Assembly (NCBI RefSeq): GCF_000819805.1
Contig: NZ_CDCE01000037.1
Coordinates: 124,001 to 188,000, forward strand
DNA: 64,000 bases
Reading direction: 5' to 3'
DNA from: Aeromonas diversa CDC 2478-85
GTDB lineage: Bacteria; Pseudomonadota; Gammaproteobacteria; Enterobacterales; Aeromonadaceae
Shown here: positions 47,489 to 57,253 of the stretch, one piece after another
Layout of the letters: each line of letters opens with the position of its first letter
How positions within the stretch are numbered: the first letter of the stretch is position 1
Program-made: the position numbers and the translations under genes
The notes under the pieces: model-generated
What the model saw: the letters and a program-made list of their open reading frames with translations, nothing else
Told to the model about the DNA's origin: nothing
Databases searched by the model: none

Positions 47489-48430
47489 ATGAATGTGTTG
47501 GTCTCAGGAGCCAATGGGTTTGTTGGCAAGGCAGTGTGCGAGCATCTTATTGAGCTTGGTTTCAATGTGAAAGGCGCCGTTCGTGGTGAACCCATGACCT
47601 CTTATCAAGTCGTTTCCCCTGCGTTGAGTGAGAATGCAAATTGGGCAACGTCGTTGCAAGGTATGGATGTCATTGTGCATTGCGCCGCACGGGTGCATGT
47701 GATGTCTGAGTGCGATGCTGATCCCTTGTCTGCTTTTCGCGCGGTGAATACGTTGGGTACCTTGAACTTGGCCAGGCAGGCGGCGAAGTCTGGCGTCAAA
47801 CGTTTCATTTTTATCAGTACGATCAAGGTGAATGGCGAATCGACCGAGCCGGGCAAGCCCTTTACAGAACAGATAGTGTCTTCACCTATTGACCCCTATG
47901 GTCGTTCCAAATATGAGGCCGAACTCGGCCTGTTGGCGCTGGCAAATGAGAGTCAAATGGAGGTGACTATCATTCGGCCTCCTCTTATCTATGGTGCTGG
48001 GGTGAAGGCCAACTTTGCTAGCATGGTGAAGTGGGTTCTAAAGGGTATTCCTTTGCCGTTTGCTCGGGTGGACAATGCCCGCAGCCTACTGGGGTTGCCG
48101 AACCTGTGTGATTTCGTGGCTCGGGTTTTGACACATCCTGGCGCAGCGAATCAGGTCTTTCTCGTGGCGGATCCGAAGCCGTATTCAACGTCAACCTTGC
48201 TCGGTGAGATTGCCTTGGCACACGGCAAATCGGCACGCCTCTTCTATATCCCTCCTACCATTATCAGGGTTTTGGGCAAAGCATGCGGGTTGGATGCAAA
48301 GCTTCAGCGCCTCTTTGGCTCGTTGGAAATGGATACCCGTAAGGCCCGGCGGCAGTTACAATGGCATGCACCATATACCATCACCGAGACCCTATCTTCG
48401 ATGGCTTCATCTCATACTGAGTCCTGTTGA
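47489..48430 (+). CDS. NAD-dependent epimerase/dehydratase (WbpV-like)
   Basis: An extended SDR of 313 residues: NAD motif VSGANGFVGKAVCEHL (residues 4-19), VIHC-type block VIVHCAARVHVM, ISTIKVNGE, catalytic YGRSKYEAE (Tyr-x3-Lys), IIRPPLIYG. Order epimerase - WecA-like transferase - WbpM-like dehydratase is that of wbpV-wbpL-wbpM in Pseudomonas aeruginosa, where WbpV reduces the 4-keto sugar to UDP-N-acetyl-fucosamine or quinovosamine. The exact product cannot be told from sequence. Confidence 0.82.
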   Translation: MNVLVSGANGFVGKAVCEHLIELGFNVKGAVRGEPMTSYQVVSPALSENANWATSLQGMDVIVHCAARVHVMSECDADPLSAFRAVNTLGTLNLARQAAKSGVKRFIFISTIKVNGESTEPGKPFTEQIVSSPIDPYGRSKYEAELGLLALANESQMEVTIIRPPLIYGAGVKANFASMVKWVLKGIPLPFARVDNARSLLGLPNLCDFVARVLTHPGAANQVFLVADPKPYSTSTLLGEIALAHGKSARLFYIPPTIIRVLGKACGLDAKLQRLFGSLEMDTRKARRQLQWHAPYTITETLSSMASSHTESC

Positions 48431-49455
48431 TGCTGTTACTCCTTTCTGTGCTGATTGTGACGTTGTTGCTGTCTGTCTTTTGTACCGGTTTATTGAGACG
48501 CTATGCCCTGACTCGTCTGCTTGATCACCCAAATCATCGTAGCTCGCATCAGGTCCCGACTCCGAGAGGGGGAGGGATGGCGATTGTCGCCACCTTCTTG
48601 CTCGGTGCGCCCCTGTTGATCGCGTTTCTTCCGAGTGTGAGCGCCTTGCCTTTCCAGAAGCTCATCGTGTTATGGCTAGCCGCGTTCGGCATCGCCGTGG
48701 TTGGATTTATCGACGACCACATCTCTCTTAGGGCTTCGACGCGCCTGTTGGTGCAGGGGGCGGCGGGGGCCGGTGTGGTCTGGGCCGCAAGTGGTCTCCC
48801 GGTGGTCACCCTATTAGGCATGGACCTTGATCTTTCCTGGGGTGGTTATCTGCTGGCCTGGGTTGGGGCCATCTGGATGGTCAATCTCTATAACTTCATG
48901 GATGGAATCGACGGTCTGGCCGCAGGGGAAGCCGCCGTCGTGTGTCTTTTCATGGCCCTCTTTCATTATCTGGATTCTGGCGTATGGGACTCCGGTGCTT
49001 TGGCCCTGCTGCTGTGTGCCGCAGTGGCTGGTTTTCTGTGCTGGAATTTTCCTCCTGCCCGCATTTTTATGGGCGATGGGGGGAGCGGCTTCCTGGGCCT
49101 GACACTGGCTACCCTGATGCTACTAGATGCGGGCCAGCAACCGCATTATCTGTGGGCATGGTTGGTGATGTTGGGGATATTTGTGGTGGATGCGACCTGG
49201 ACCCTGTTCAATCGCTTTCGTCATCACTGTCGTTTAAGTGAGGCACACCGTACCCATGGCTATCAATATGCGGCGAGGCGTATGGGCAGTCACCGAATTG
49301 TGACGCTAATCGTGCTTCTTATAAATAGTTTCTGGTTGGCCCCGATAGCAGCCATGATTATTGGTGGCTATCTCGACGGACTCATTGGCTTGGTCATTGC
49401 TTACTTGCCTCTGGGCGCCTTGGCTTACCACCTGAATGCAGGAGTACCAGAATGA
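48430..49455 (+). CDS. WbpL/WecA-like glycosyltransferase family 4 protein (O-antigen initiation)
   Basis: Polyprenyl-phosphate N-acetylhexosamine-1-phosphate transferase, 341 residues, about 10-11 membrane segments. HRSSHQVPTPRGGGMAIV (about residues 37-54), FIDDHISL (DD motif), NLYNFMDGIDGLAAGEA (D-x-D-G-x3-A type) and FPPARIFMGDGGSGFLG are the catalytic loops of the family. It would load the first sugar-1-phosphate on undecaprenyl phosphate. The start overlaps the upstream stop by one base (TGATG), and the stop overlaps the next start by 4 (ATGA). Confidence 0.88.
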   Translation: MLLLLSVLIVTLLLSVFCTGLLRRYALTRLLDHPNHRSSHQVPTPRGGGMAIVATFLLGAPLLIAFLPSVSALPFQKLIVLWLAAFGIAVVGFIDDHISLRASTRLLVQGAAGAGVVWAASGLPVVTLLGMDLDLSWGGYLLAWVGAIWMVNLYNFMDGIDGLAAGEAAVVCLFMALFHYLDSGVWDSGALALLLCAAVAGFLCWNFPPARIFMGDGGSGFLGLTLATLMLLDAGQQPHYLWAWLVMLGIFVVDATWTLFNRFRHHCRLSEAHRTHGYQYAARRMGSHRIVTLIVLLINSFWLAPIAAMIIGGYLDGLIGLVIAYLPLGALAYHLNAGVPE

Positions 49456-51440
49456 AGCAGGGCGCATTTCCTGGCAGCAATCAATTAGTCACATGTCTGA
49501 GTTCGCTTTCGCGTACCAGCAAGAGGATGGTATCGGTTCTTGTCGATATGCTGCTTATTTCAATCAGCTTCTGGGGGGCATTCTGGATTCGTCTCGAACA
49601 GGAGTGGCCAATCACGAGCCCCCATCACTGGACGCTGCTAGCGGCCATCATAGTGGTGAGCATCGCAGTCTTTATTCGTCTAGGACTTTATCGGGCAGTA
49701 TTACGTTATGTGAGTTTTCGCGTACTCTGGACTATATCGCTTGGTGCTGCCCTTTCGACCTGTTTCTTTGTGGTTTCTGCATTCTATTTCGATCTCTTTC
49801 TACCCAGAACCGTCTCTGTTATCTATCTCTCTTTCCTCGTGTTGCAGGTGGGTGGGGTGCGACTGTTTTTCCGCGCACTGCTTAATACGACCCGCCTTGC
49901 TCGCACTCAGGTGCTGATCTATGGCGCAGGCGCTTCCGGGCGCCAGTTGCAGGTTGCGCTACATCAAGGCAGTGAGTTTTATCCTGTTGCCTTTGTCGAT
50001 GATGATCCGGCCAAGCAGGGATGTGTTATCCAGGGGTGTGCCGTATACAGCAGCCGGTTGTTGCCCACCCTAATCCATGAGCATGGGGTACAAAAGATTC
50101 TGCTCGCCATGCCGAGCTGTGGCCGTGCTCGTAGACAGGAAGTCATCCAGGGTCTCGAAGAATTGGAATGTGAGGTCCTTTCTATACCCGGGATGGCCGA
50201 TCTGGTGAATGGATCTGCCACCATCGATCAGCTCAAAGAGGTCTCTATCGAGGATCTGCTGGGCCGAGAGCCAGTCGATCCCGTAAGGCATCTGCTCGAG
50301 GCAAATATCAAAGGCAAGATGGTCATGGTGACGGGGGCTGGCGGTTCGATTGGTTCTGAGCTGTGCCGTCAGATCTTGCGCTGTCACCCCACCAGACTGG
50401 TGTTGTTTGAGCTGTCGGAGTTTGCGCTGTATCAGCTGCATAAAAACTTGCGCGAGCAGTGCAAAAGAGAGGGGCTCGACACCGAGCTGGTTCCCTTGCT
50501 CGGCTCCGTGCAGCGACAGCATCGCCTTAAAACTGTGATGCAGAGTTTTAACATTGATACGGTCTACCACGCTGCGGCCTACAAGCATGTACCACTCGTC
50601 GAGTTCAATATCATCGAAGGGGTCCGTAATAACGTATTTGGTACTCTCTATGCGGCTCAGGCGGCCATCGATGCCGGGGTTGAAACCTTTGTATTGATCT
50701 CGACTGACAAAGCGGTCCGGCCGACCAATACCATGGGGGCGAGCAAGCGGTTGGCCGAGCTGATTTTACAGGCGCTGACCCGTGAGAAACACAACACCCG
50801 TTTCTGCATGGTTCGCTTTGGCAATGTGTTGGGCTCTTCAGGCTCGGTGGTGCCGCTCTTCAGGCAGCAGATCAGGAAGGGGGGGCCAATCACCCTGACT
50901 CATCCAGAGATCATCCGTTACTTCATGACCATACCGGAAGCGGCGCAATTGGTGCTGCAAGCGGGCTCCATGGGCTCTGGTGGAGAAGTGTTTGTGCTGG
51001 ATATGGGGCAGCCGGTCAAAATTATTGAGCTCGCCAAACGGATGATTCGACTCAGTGGCTTGGCCCTGCGTGATGAGCAGCATCCGGATGGGGATATTGC
51101 TATTGAAGTGACGGGGTTACGGCCAGGGGAGAAGCTCTACGAAGAGTTACTGATTGGTGATGATGCTCAAGGCACCGAGCACCCCAGGATCATGATGGCG
51201 CAAGAGCGCTGGCTCCCCTGGACACTGTTGCGGCCCGTATTGGCAGCATTGGATGATGCCTGCCATGCCTTTGACCATCAACAGGTTCGAGAGCTGCTGA
51301 TGAATGCTCCTACGGCGTTTGAGCCGACGGATGGTATCTGCGACTTGGTTTGGTTGGCCAAGCAGCAACATCAACACCAGTCGAATAATGTCGTGCAGCT
51401 GCCGACACACAACATTCAGTTTCTCCAATCCCGTAATTAG
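49452..51440 (+). CDS. WbpM-like UDP-N-acetylglucosamine 4,6-dehydratase (membrane-bound)
   Basis: A 662-residue polysaccharide-biosynthesis SDR. The N-terminal part has about 4 membrane segments (20-140) and a degenerate Rossmann region (YGAGASGRQLQVAL, about 155). The catalytic domain starts near residue 290 with VTGAGGSIGSELCRQIL, STDKAVRPTNTMGASKRLAE (Met in place of Tyr, as in WbpM/PglF) and VRFGNVLGSSGSVVPLF. WbpM makes the UDP-4-keto-6-deoxy-GlcNAc used for FucNAc/QuiNAc. It is the last gene of the surface-polysaccharide locus. Confidence 0.92.
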   Translation: MKQGAFPGSNQLVTCLSSLSRTSKRMVSVLVDMLLISISFWGAFWIRLEQEWPITSPHHWTLLAAIIVVSIAVFIRLGLYRAVLRYVSFRVLWTISLGAALSTCFFVVSAFYFDLFLPRTVSVIYLSFLVLQVGGVRLFFRALLNTTRLARTQVLIYGAGASGRQLQVALHQGSEFYPVAFVDDDPAKQGCVIQGCAVYSSRLLPTLIHEHGVQKILLAMPSCGRARRQEVIQGLEELECEVLSIPGMADLVNGSATIDQLKEVSIEDLLGREPVDPVRHLLEANIKGKMVMVTGAGGSIGSELCRQILRCHPTRLVLFELSEFALYQLHKNLREQCKREGLDTELVPLLGSVQRQHRLKTVMQSFNIDTVYHAAAYKHVPLVEFNIIEGVRNNVFGTLYAAQAAIDAGVETFVLISTDKAVRPTNTMGASKRLAELILQALTREKHNTRFCMVRFGNVLGSSGSVVPLFRQQIRKGGPITLTHPEIIRYFMTIPEAAQLVLQAGSMGSGGEVFVLDMGQPVKIIELAKRMIRLSGLALRDEQHPDGDIAIEVTGLRPGEKLYEELLIGDDAQGTEHPRIMMAQERWLPWTLLRPVLAALDDACHAFDHQQVRELLMNAPTAFEPTDGICDLVWLAKQQHQHQSNNVVQLPTHNIQFLQSRN

Positions 51441-51572
51441 GCGCTGGGTTGATTGAAAACGCGGCAATCACGCCGGCTTCGACGGGGATGGGTCGCAAAT
51501 TTGTGGGTCCAGTATGGTGTCTGCACATCGGTGCCACTAGGATAAGAGCAGGTTTTTAAAAGGAAAACATGC

Positions 51573-52199
51573 ATGGAACCTTTGCTCAGCCCGCTCGAAG
51601 CCCGCATCATTGGCTGCCTGATCGAAAAGGAGGTCTCGACCCCGGATCAATATCCTCTCTCACTCAATGCGCTGGTCAATGCCTGCAATCAGAAGAGCAA
51701 CCGCGATCCCGTGCTTTCCCTCAGCGAACGAGAGGTACAGTCGGCGCTCGATCTCCTGATTGCTCGCCGTCTGGTGAGCAATGTCGCCAACTTTAGTGCC
51801 AGAGTGGCTCGTTATCAGCATCGTTTCTGTAATACCGAGTTTGGTGATCTGAAGTTTTCTCCCCGTGAGCTGGGGGTGGTGTGCGAGCTGCTGCTGCGTG
51901 GTGCCCAGACCCCGGGTGAGCTGCGCTCTCGTACGGCGCGTCTGTGCGAGTTTGATGAGGTGACCCAGGTAGAGGCGGTGCTACAGGCGCTGATTGAGCG
52001 TGGCCCCTATGTGCAGAAACTGCCGCGTGAACCCGGCAAGCGTGAGTCCCGCTATCAGCATCTCTTCAGCGGGGCGCCGGATGTGGCCGCTGAGCCCGCG
52101 ACAGATCGCCTGGCCGAGCTGGAGGCAGAGAACGCCACCCTGCGCGAGGAGATCACAAGGTTGCAGCAGGTCATCGCAAATTTTCAATCTCATCAATAA
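51573..52199 (+). CDS. yceH: YceH, UPF0502 (DUF480) family protein
   Basis: A 208-residue DUF480 protein: MEPLLSPLEARIIGCLIEKE at the start, PDQYPLSLNALVNACNQKSN (family signature), then two winged-helix-like domains and a short C-terminal coiled coil (about 183-203). The function is unknown; the fold suggests DNA binding. AAAGGAAAA precedes the start codon. It stands between the O-antigen locus and the flagellar regulators, with its own terminator. Confidence 0.9.
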   Translation: MEPLLSPLEARIIGCLIEKEVSTPDQYPLSLNALVNACNQKSNRDPVLSLSEREVQSALDLLIARRLVSNVANFSARVARYQHRFCNTEFGDLKFSPRELGVVCELLLRGAQTPGELRSRTARLCEFDEVTQVEAVLQALIERGPYVQKLPREPGKRESRYQHLFSGAPDVAAEPATDRLAELEAENATLREEITRLQQVIANFQSHQ

Positions 52200-52202
52200 G
52201 TT

Positions 52203-52232
52203 AATAAGCCCCTATTGAGGGGCTTATTTTTT
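52203..52232 (+). terminator. Terminator after yceH
   Basis: AATAAGCCCC/GGGGCTTATT (52203-52212 with 52219-52228), 6-base loop, then T run. Confidence 0.92.
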
Positions 52233-52338
52233 GCCGTCACTGTCATTAATTTGGCGTTGCGCTCTTGTTCAGGCGATCCCGAGCGATTAGACTTCCGGCA
52301 GATGTTGTCGTAGCGCTCACCGGAAGGATGAATCAATC

Positions 52339-53754
52339 ATGCTGGACCTTTCTATCTTAATCGTCGACGAGAGCGCCGAGCGCTGTCGTCAGTTGTCCGG
52401 TCTGCTCACGTTTATGGGGGTTGCCTGGCAGCAGGTCGACGAGGAGGATCTGGAGGTCGCCATCGAGGCGGCGCCGGTACAGGGGATCATCCTTGGAGAG
52501 CTCAAGACCCATACCCTGAGCGCCTTGTTGGAGCGTTACCCCAGGCTGCCGTTTCTTTCGCTCCTGCCGGGGCAGGGGGAGCAGCGCAATTTTATCGGTA
52601 CCCTGGAGACGCCCTTCGATTACGAGTCGCTGACCCGCGTGCTCCATTTCTTCCAGGCTTTTGCCTCATTTCATCCCAGGGTGCAGCAGCACGATAAGGG
52701 GCAGACGCTGCTCCGCTTGCTGGTGGGCAAGGGGAAGGGGATCCAGGAGGTGCGTCGTCTCATCGGCCAGGTGGCCGAGACCGAAGCCAACGTGTTGATC
52801 CTCGGTGAGTCGGGCACTGGCAAGGAGGTGGTTGCCCGTGCCATCCACGAGTTGTCTGCGCGCGCCAAGGGACCCTTTGTTCCTATCAACTGTGGCGCCA
52901 TTCCTGCCGAGCTGCTCGAGAGTGAACTCTTCGGCCACGAGAAGGGGGCCTTTACCGGCGCTATTGCCGCACGTCGCGGCCGCTTCGAGTTGGCTCAGGG
53001 GGGGACCCTCTTTCTCGACGAGATAGGGGACATGCCCATGCCGATGCAGGTGAAGCTGCTGCGGGTGTTGCAAGAGCGTCAATACGAGCGCGTGGGTGGA
53101 GGTAAGGTGATCGACGCCGACGTGCGGGTAATCGCGGCGACTCACAGGGATCTGGAGGCGATGATCCGCCAACAGGCGTTTCGCGAGGATCTCTATTACC
53201 GTCTCAACGTCTTCCCCATCGAAACGCCGCCGCTGCGCGAGCGGGTCGATGACATTCCGTTGCTGTTGCAAGAGCTGCTGGCCCGTCATATCGAGCAGCA
53301 TAAGGCTTGGATCCGCCTCACTCAGCGCGCCACGGAATCTTTGATGCAATACCATTGGCCCGGCAACGTGCGTGAGCTCTCCAACCTCATCGAGCGGCTG
53401 CTGATCCTCTATCCCAATCGCATCGTCGATGTGGCCGATCTACCCTCCCGCTATCGCCTGCTTCCCTGTGACGTGGCGAGCCCTGAGCCGAGCGATTGGG
53501 AAGAGAGAGAGGCGTTGGCCTCGGTCTTTCAAGATACTCCCGTGCTCGAGCCGACAGCGGCACCCAATCCGATGCAGCTGCCGCAGGAGGGGATCAATCT
53601 CAAGGAGATGCTCGCCGAGCTGGAGATCGAGTTGATCCGCCAGGCGCTGGAGTCACAGGACGGGGTCGTGGCACGGGCTGCCGATATGCTGGGCATGCGT
53701 CGTACCACCCTGGTCGAGAAGATGAAGAAATATGGGATGACGAAGGAAGGATAG
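52339..53754 (+). CDS. flrA: FlrA, sigma-54-dependent master regulator of polar flagellum
   Basis: NtrC-family activator of 471 residues. The N-terminal FleQ-type receiver-like domain (about 1-115) is followed by an AAA+ sigma-54 interaction domain (about 135-375): Walker [16 protein letters not shown], the GAFTGA loop, Walker [27 protein letters not shown] Fis-type helix-turn-helix ([22 protein letters not shown]) closes the protein. In Vibrio and Aeromonas, FlrA with sigma-54 drives the class II flagellar genes including flrBC, which follow here behind a sigma-54-like promoter. Confidence 0.93.
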   Translation: MLDLSILIVDESAERCRQLSGLLTFMGVAWQQVDEEDLEVAIEAAPVQGIILGELKTHTLSALLERYPRLPFLSLLPGQGEQRNFIGTLETPFDYESLTRVLHFFQAFASFHPRVQQHDKGQTLLRLLVGKGKGIQEVRRLIGQVAETEANVLILGESGTGKEVVARAIHELSARAKGPFVPINCGAIPAELLESELFGHEKGAFTGAIAARRGRFELAQGGTLFLDEIGDMPMPMQVKLLRVLQERQYERVGGGKVIDADVRVIAATHRDLEAMIRQQAFREDLYYRLNVFPIETPPLRERVDDIPLLLQELLARHIEQHKAWIRLTQRATESLMQYHWPGNVRELSNLIERLLILYPNRIVDVADLPSRYRLLPCDVASPEPSDWEEREALASVFQDTPVLEPTAAPNPMQLPQEGINLKEMLAELEIELIRQALESQDGVVARAADMLGMRRTTLVEKMKKYGMTKEG

Positions 53755-53810
53755 GGTCAAACTCTTGACAGAACCTTATCAACCTATTGATTTCATTCGA
53801 ATTGTCTGTT

Positions 53811-53826
53811 TGGCATGGTAATTGAA
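53811..53826 (+). promoter_or_regulatory. Sigma-54-like promoter of flrBC
   Basis: TGGCATG-GTAA-TTGAA resembles TGGCACG-N4-TTGCA, with correct GG(-24) spacing but GA instead of GC at -12. It lies 35 bases ahead of flrB, in the gap after flrA, where FlrA-dependent transcription is expected. Confidence 0.6.
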
Positions 53827-53860
53827 TAAACCTGCTCATGTTGAATCTTGAGTCAGGTTT

Positions 53861-54892
53861 ATGACCATGCAGACCCACACTGATGTGACCCCGGCCTATC
53901 GCCAGCTCGATGCCATCTTTGCCGCCCTGCCGACCGGTGTCTTGGTGCTGGACGCCGGTGGGGTCATTCGTCGTGCCAACCCGGCCGCCGTGGGGCTGTT
54001 GGGAGAGCCTCTGGAGGGCGAGCTGTGGCGCCAGGTGATCCTGCGCTGTTTCCAGCCCCAGGAGGACGATGGCCATGAGATCTCCTTGCGCGATGGTCGC
54101 CGGGTCCAGCTCTCTACCCAGCCTCTTCAGGATCAACCCGGTCAGCTCATCTTTATTAACGATCTGACCGAAACCCGTCGCCTGCAAGACAGGCTCAACC
54201 ATATGAAGCGCCTCTCTGCCCTCGGCAATATGGCGGCTTCTCTGGCCCATCAAATCAGAACACCGCTGTCGGCGGCCATGCTCTATGCCGCCAACCTCGG
54301 CAATCGCACCCTTAAACCCGAATCACGCAGCCAGTTTCAGCAGAAGTTGATGGATCGACTGCAGGATCTCGAAAAGCAGATCAACGATATCTTGTTGTTT
54401 GCGCGCAGTGGTGAGAGCCAGGTCGTGTGCGCATTGTCGCTCGATGAGCTGCTGACCCAGGTGGCGTCGGCGGCCGAGGCGTATTGCGAGCAACACGGCT
54501 GTGAGCTGCAGATCCAGGCCCCTCAGGGGGCGCTGATGCTGATGGCAAACAGCAATGCGCTGGTCGGGGCTATTAATAACCTCATCGCCAACGGCCAACA
54601 GGCGGGGGCAACCCGGATCCTGGTGACGACGGCGCCGCGTGGCAATCGGTTGGAGCTGCGCATCATCGATAACGGTCGGGGCATTACTGCCGAGCAGCAG
54701 GCCCGGATCTTCGAACCCTTTTATACCACCCGCAGCCAGGGAACTGGCCTGGGGCTGGCGGTCGTGCAATCCGTGGTGCGTTCCCATCAGGGCGAGGTGA
54801 GCGTCGCGTCGGTTCCCGGTGAGGGGAGTTGTTTTACCCTGTCTTTGCCACTGCATGAGAGTGCAGTCGGTCGTCTTGGAGGTGTGGCATGA
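53861..54892 (+). CDS. flrB: FlrB, flagellar sensor histidine kinase
   Basis: A cytosolic histidine kinase of 343 residues. A PAS-like N-terminus (about 10-100: LDAIFAALPTGVLVLDAGGVI) is followed by the H-box LGNMAASLAHQIRTPLSAAM (His about 129), N-box NALVGAINNLIANGQQAG, and ATP lid IDNGRGITAEQQARIFEPFYTTRSQGTGLGLAVV (in parts). It phosphorylates FlrC to switch on class III flagellar genes. No membrane segment is seen. It overlaps flrC by 4 bases (ATGA). Confidence 0.92.
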   Translation: MTMQTHTDVTPAYRQLDAIFAALPTGVLVLDAGGVIRRANPAAVGLLGEPLEGELWRQVILRCFQPQEDDGHEISLRDGRRVQLSTQPLQDQPGQLIFINDLTETRRLQDRLNHMKRLSALGNMAASLAHQIRTPLSAAMLYAANLGNRTLKPESRSQFQQKLMDRLQDLEKQINDILLFARSGESQVVCALSLDELLTQVASAAEAYCEQHGCELQIQAPQGALMLMANSNALVGAINNLIANGQQAGATRILVTTAPRGNRLELRIIDNGRGITAEQQARIFEPFYTTRSQGTGLGLAVVQSVVRSHQGEVSVASVPGEGSCFTLSLPLHESAVGRLGGVA

Positions 54893-56232
54893 GCCAGGCA
54901 CGCATTTTAGTTGTGGAAGATGATGGAGGCCTGCGCGAGGCGCTGGTGGATACCTTGCTCCTGGGTGGGTATGAATGCCGTGAGGCCGACAGCGGCGAGC
55001 AGGCGCTGGTGATGCTCTCGCGTCAATCCTTCGACATGGTGATCTCCGACATTCAGATGGGCGGCATGGATGGGCTCACCCTGTTGCAGACCATCCGTCA
55101 GCAATATCCCCAGACGCCGGTGTTACTCATGACGGCTTACGCCAATATCGATGGCGCGGTGCGCGCCATGCGGGAAGGGGCGATCGACTACCTGGCCAAA
55201 CCATTCTCGCCCGAGGTGCTGCTCAATCAGGTGAGCCGTTACGTTCCGGCCCAGCGCGTCGAGAAACGCACCGTCGTTTGTGGGGATGTGCGCAGTGTCG
55301 AGCTCTTTCAGCTTGCCGCTCGAGTGGCGCGCAGCGATGCGACCGTGATGATCTCGGGGCCGAGCGGCGCCGGCAAGGAGGTGCTGGCCCGCTATATCCA
55401 CGACCAATCCAGCCGCGCCGATCAGCCCTTTATCGCCATCAACTGTGCGGCCATCCCCGAAAATATGCTGGAGGCGACCCTCTTTGGTTATGAGAAGGGG
55501 GCCTTTACCGGCGCGGTGCAGGGGTGCCCGGGCAAGTTCGAGCAGGCTCAGGGGGGAACCTTGCTGCTCGACGAAATTACCGAGATGGATCTGGGGCTGC
55601 AGGCCAAGTTGCTGCGTGTCTTGCAGGAGAAAGAGGTCGAGCGTCTGGGCAGTCGCAAGGTGATCCCCCTCGACGTGCGGGTGCTCGCCACCAGTAACCG
55701 GGATCTTAAACGCGCGGTTCAGGAGGGAACGTTTCGCGAGGATCTCTACTATCGCCTCAATGTCTTCCCGCTGCGCTGGAGCGCCCTGTGCGAGCGTCCC
55801 GGCGATATCCTGCCGTTGGCCGAGCACCTGCTCACCCTCTATTCTGCCGAGCAGGGGTTGGCGCTGCCTGCCATCGAGCCTGCCGCCGCCGAGTTACTGC
55901 TCGAATATGGTTGGCCCGGCAACGTACGCGAGCTGGCCAATGTGATCCAGCGGGCGTTGATCCTCTGTGATGGCGAGTGGGTCCGCGAAGGGGACCTTAT
56001 CCTCGAAGAGGAGGAGATGGGCGGTCAGGACGAGTCGTTCAGAGAGCGGCAACCGGGTCTGGAGAAGCTCGGCAATGAGCTCAAGCAGCAGGAGCACCAG
56101 ATCATTCTCGATACCCTCAACCAGTGTCAAGGGAGCCGTAAAGCGGTGGCCGAGAAACTGGGGATCAGTCCTCGAACCTTGCGCTACAAGTTGGCCAAGA
56201 TGCGTGATGCCGGGATCGAGTTGCCAGCCTAG
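54889..56232 (+). CDS. flrC: FlrC, sigma-54-dependent flagellar response regulator
   Basis: Response regulator of 447 residues. The receiver domain has the phospho-Asp in MVISDIQMGGMDGLTLL (about residue 54). The AAA+ domain has ISGPSGAGKEVLARYI (Walker A), GAFTGAV and GGTLLLDEITEM, and the Fis-type HTH is GSRKAVAEKLGISPRTLRYKLAKM. With FlrB it controls the class III genes (hook, basal body, flagellin). Flagellar structural genes do not follow here; a Nif3-type gene does. Confidence 0.93.
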   Translation: MSQARILVVEDDGGLREALVDTLLLGGYECREADSGEQALVMLSRQSFDMVISDIQMGGMDGLTLLQTIRQQYPQTPVLLMTAYANIDGAVRAMREGAIDYLAKPFSPEVLLNQVSRYVPAQRVEKRTVVCGDVRSVELFQLAARVARSDATVMISGPSGAGKEVLARYIHDQSSRADQPFIAINCAAIPENMLEATLFGYEKGAFTGAVQGCPGKFEQAQGGTLLLDEITEMDLGLQAKLLRVLQEKEVERLGSRKVIPLDVRVLATSNRDLKRAVQEGTFREDLYYRLNVFPLRWSALCERPGDILPLAEHLLTLYSAEQGLALPAIEPAAAELLLEYGWPGNVRELANVIQRALILCDGEWVREGDLILEEEEMGGQDESFRERQPGLEKLGNELKQQEHQIILDTLNQCQGSRKAVAEKLGISPRTLRYKLAKMRDAGIELPA

Positions 56233-56304
56233 CTCCCCCCGTCTCCCTGATTTATCATGGCTCTCTCAATCAAGGGGCTCGGCTGCGGCCGGGCCCGGGG
56301 AGTC

Positions 56305-57069
56305 ATGATGATCAGTAACAACAAACTCGAAAACCTCCTTAACCAGCTCCTTGAGGCCCATGCCATCAAGGATTACTGCCCCAATGGGCTGCAAGTTGAG
56401 GGGCGTGCACGTATTCGGCGTGTGGTCACCGGGGTGACTGCCTGCCAGGCCCTTATCGATCGCGCCGTCGAGCTGGAGGCCGATGCCATCCTGGTCCACC
56501 ACGGTTACTTCTGGAGCGGTGAGCCGGCGGTACTCAAGGGGATGAAACAGCGCCGCATCAAGACGCTGCTCACCCACGATATCAATCTCTATGCCTACCA
56601 CCTTCCCCTCGATATTCATCCCGAACTCGGTAATAACGCCCAGCTGGCCAAGTTGCTCGGGATCACCCTGCGCCGCGGCCTGGAGCCTTGGAACAGCAAG
56701 AGTGTGGCCATGGTCGGCAAACTGGAAGAGCCGGTGAGTGGTGAGCGCTTCGCCCGTCGGGTCGAGGCAGCTCTGGGGCGCGGCGTTTTGCATGTGGGCG
56801 ACAGTGGGCCCGAGCTCATTCGCTCCATCGCAATCTGCACCGGCGGCGGTCAGAGCTATATCGCGCAGGCCGCCGAACAAGGGGTTGATGCGTTTATCAC
56901 GGGAGAGGCGTCAGAGCAGACGGTGCATACGGCGCGTGAGATGGGAATACACTTCTTCGCGGCGGGGCATCATGCCACCGAGCGTTATGGGATCCAGGCA
57001 TTGGGCGAGTGGCTTAAGCAGGCCCACGGACTCGATGTTATCTTTGTTGATGTCGATAATCCGGTATAA
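56305..57069 (+). CDS. YbgI/Nif3-like dinuclear metal-centre protein
   Basis: A 254-residue NIF3 family protein: DYCPNGLQVEG, ILVHHGYFWSGEP (metal His), LTHDINLYAYHLPLDIHPELGNN, and FFAAGHHATERYG (second metal site), the two His-rich halves expected. It resembles E. coli YbgI. The biochemical role is not settled. Two ATGs (56305, 56308) are possible, with GGGGAG just upstream. It ends at a hairpin (57076-57100). Confidence 0.9.
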   Translation: MMISNNKLENLLNQLLEAHAIKDYCPNGLQVEGRARIRRVVTGVTACQALIDRAVELEADAILVHHGYFWSGEPAVLKGMKQRRIKTLLTHDINLYAYHLPLDIHPELGNNAQLAKLLGITLRRGLEPWNSKSVAMVGKLEEPVSGERFARRVEAALGRGVLHVGDSGPELIRSIAICTGGGQSYIAQAAEQGVDAFITGEASEQTVHTAREMGIHFFAAGHHATERYGIQALGEWLKQAHGLDVIFVDVDNPV

Positions 57070-57075
57070 AAAAAT

Positions 57076-57104
57076 ACCAGGGTAGAAATACTACCCTGGT
57101 TCTT
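57076..57104 (+). terminator. Terminator-like hairpin after the Nif3-type gene
   Basis: ACCAGGGTAG-AAATA-CTACCCTGGT (57076-57100), with a short T-rich tail TTCTT. The 57105-57253 gap beyond it is AT-rich without a gene. Confidence 0.7.
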
Positions 57105-57253
57105 CGCAGCAGCCATAGAGGCAAAGGGATTACATCAGTTGTTGCGGTGTATGTTATTGAATTGTTTCTTTTGTGTATATGTGTGTTGTGGTTTTCTGGC
57201 GAGCCGATGGCATTAGTTTGACCTGGCTCACACTCATGGCAGGGGGGGCGTGA

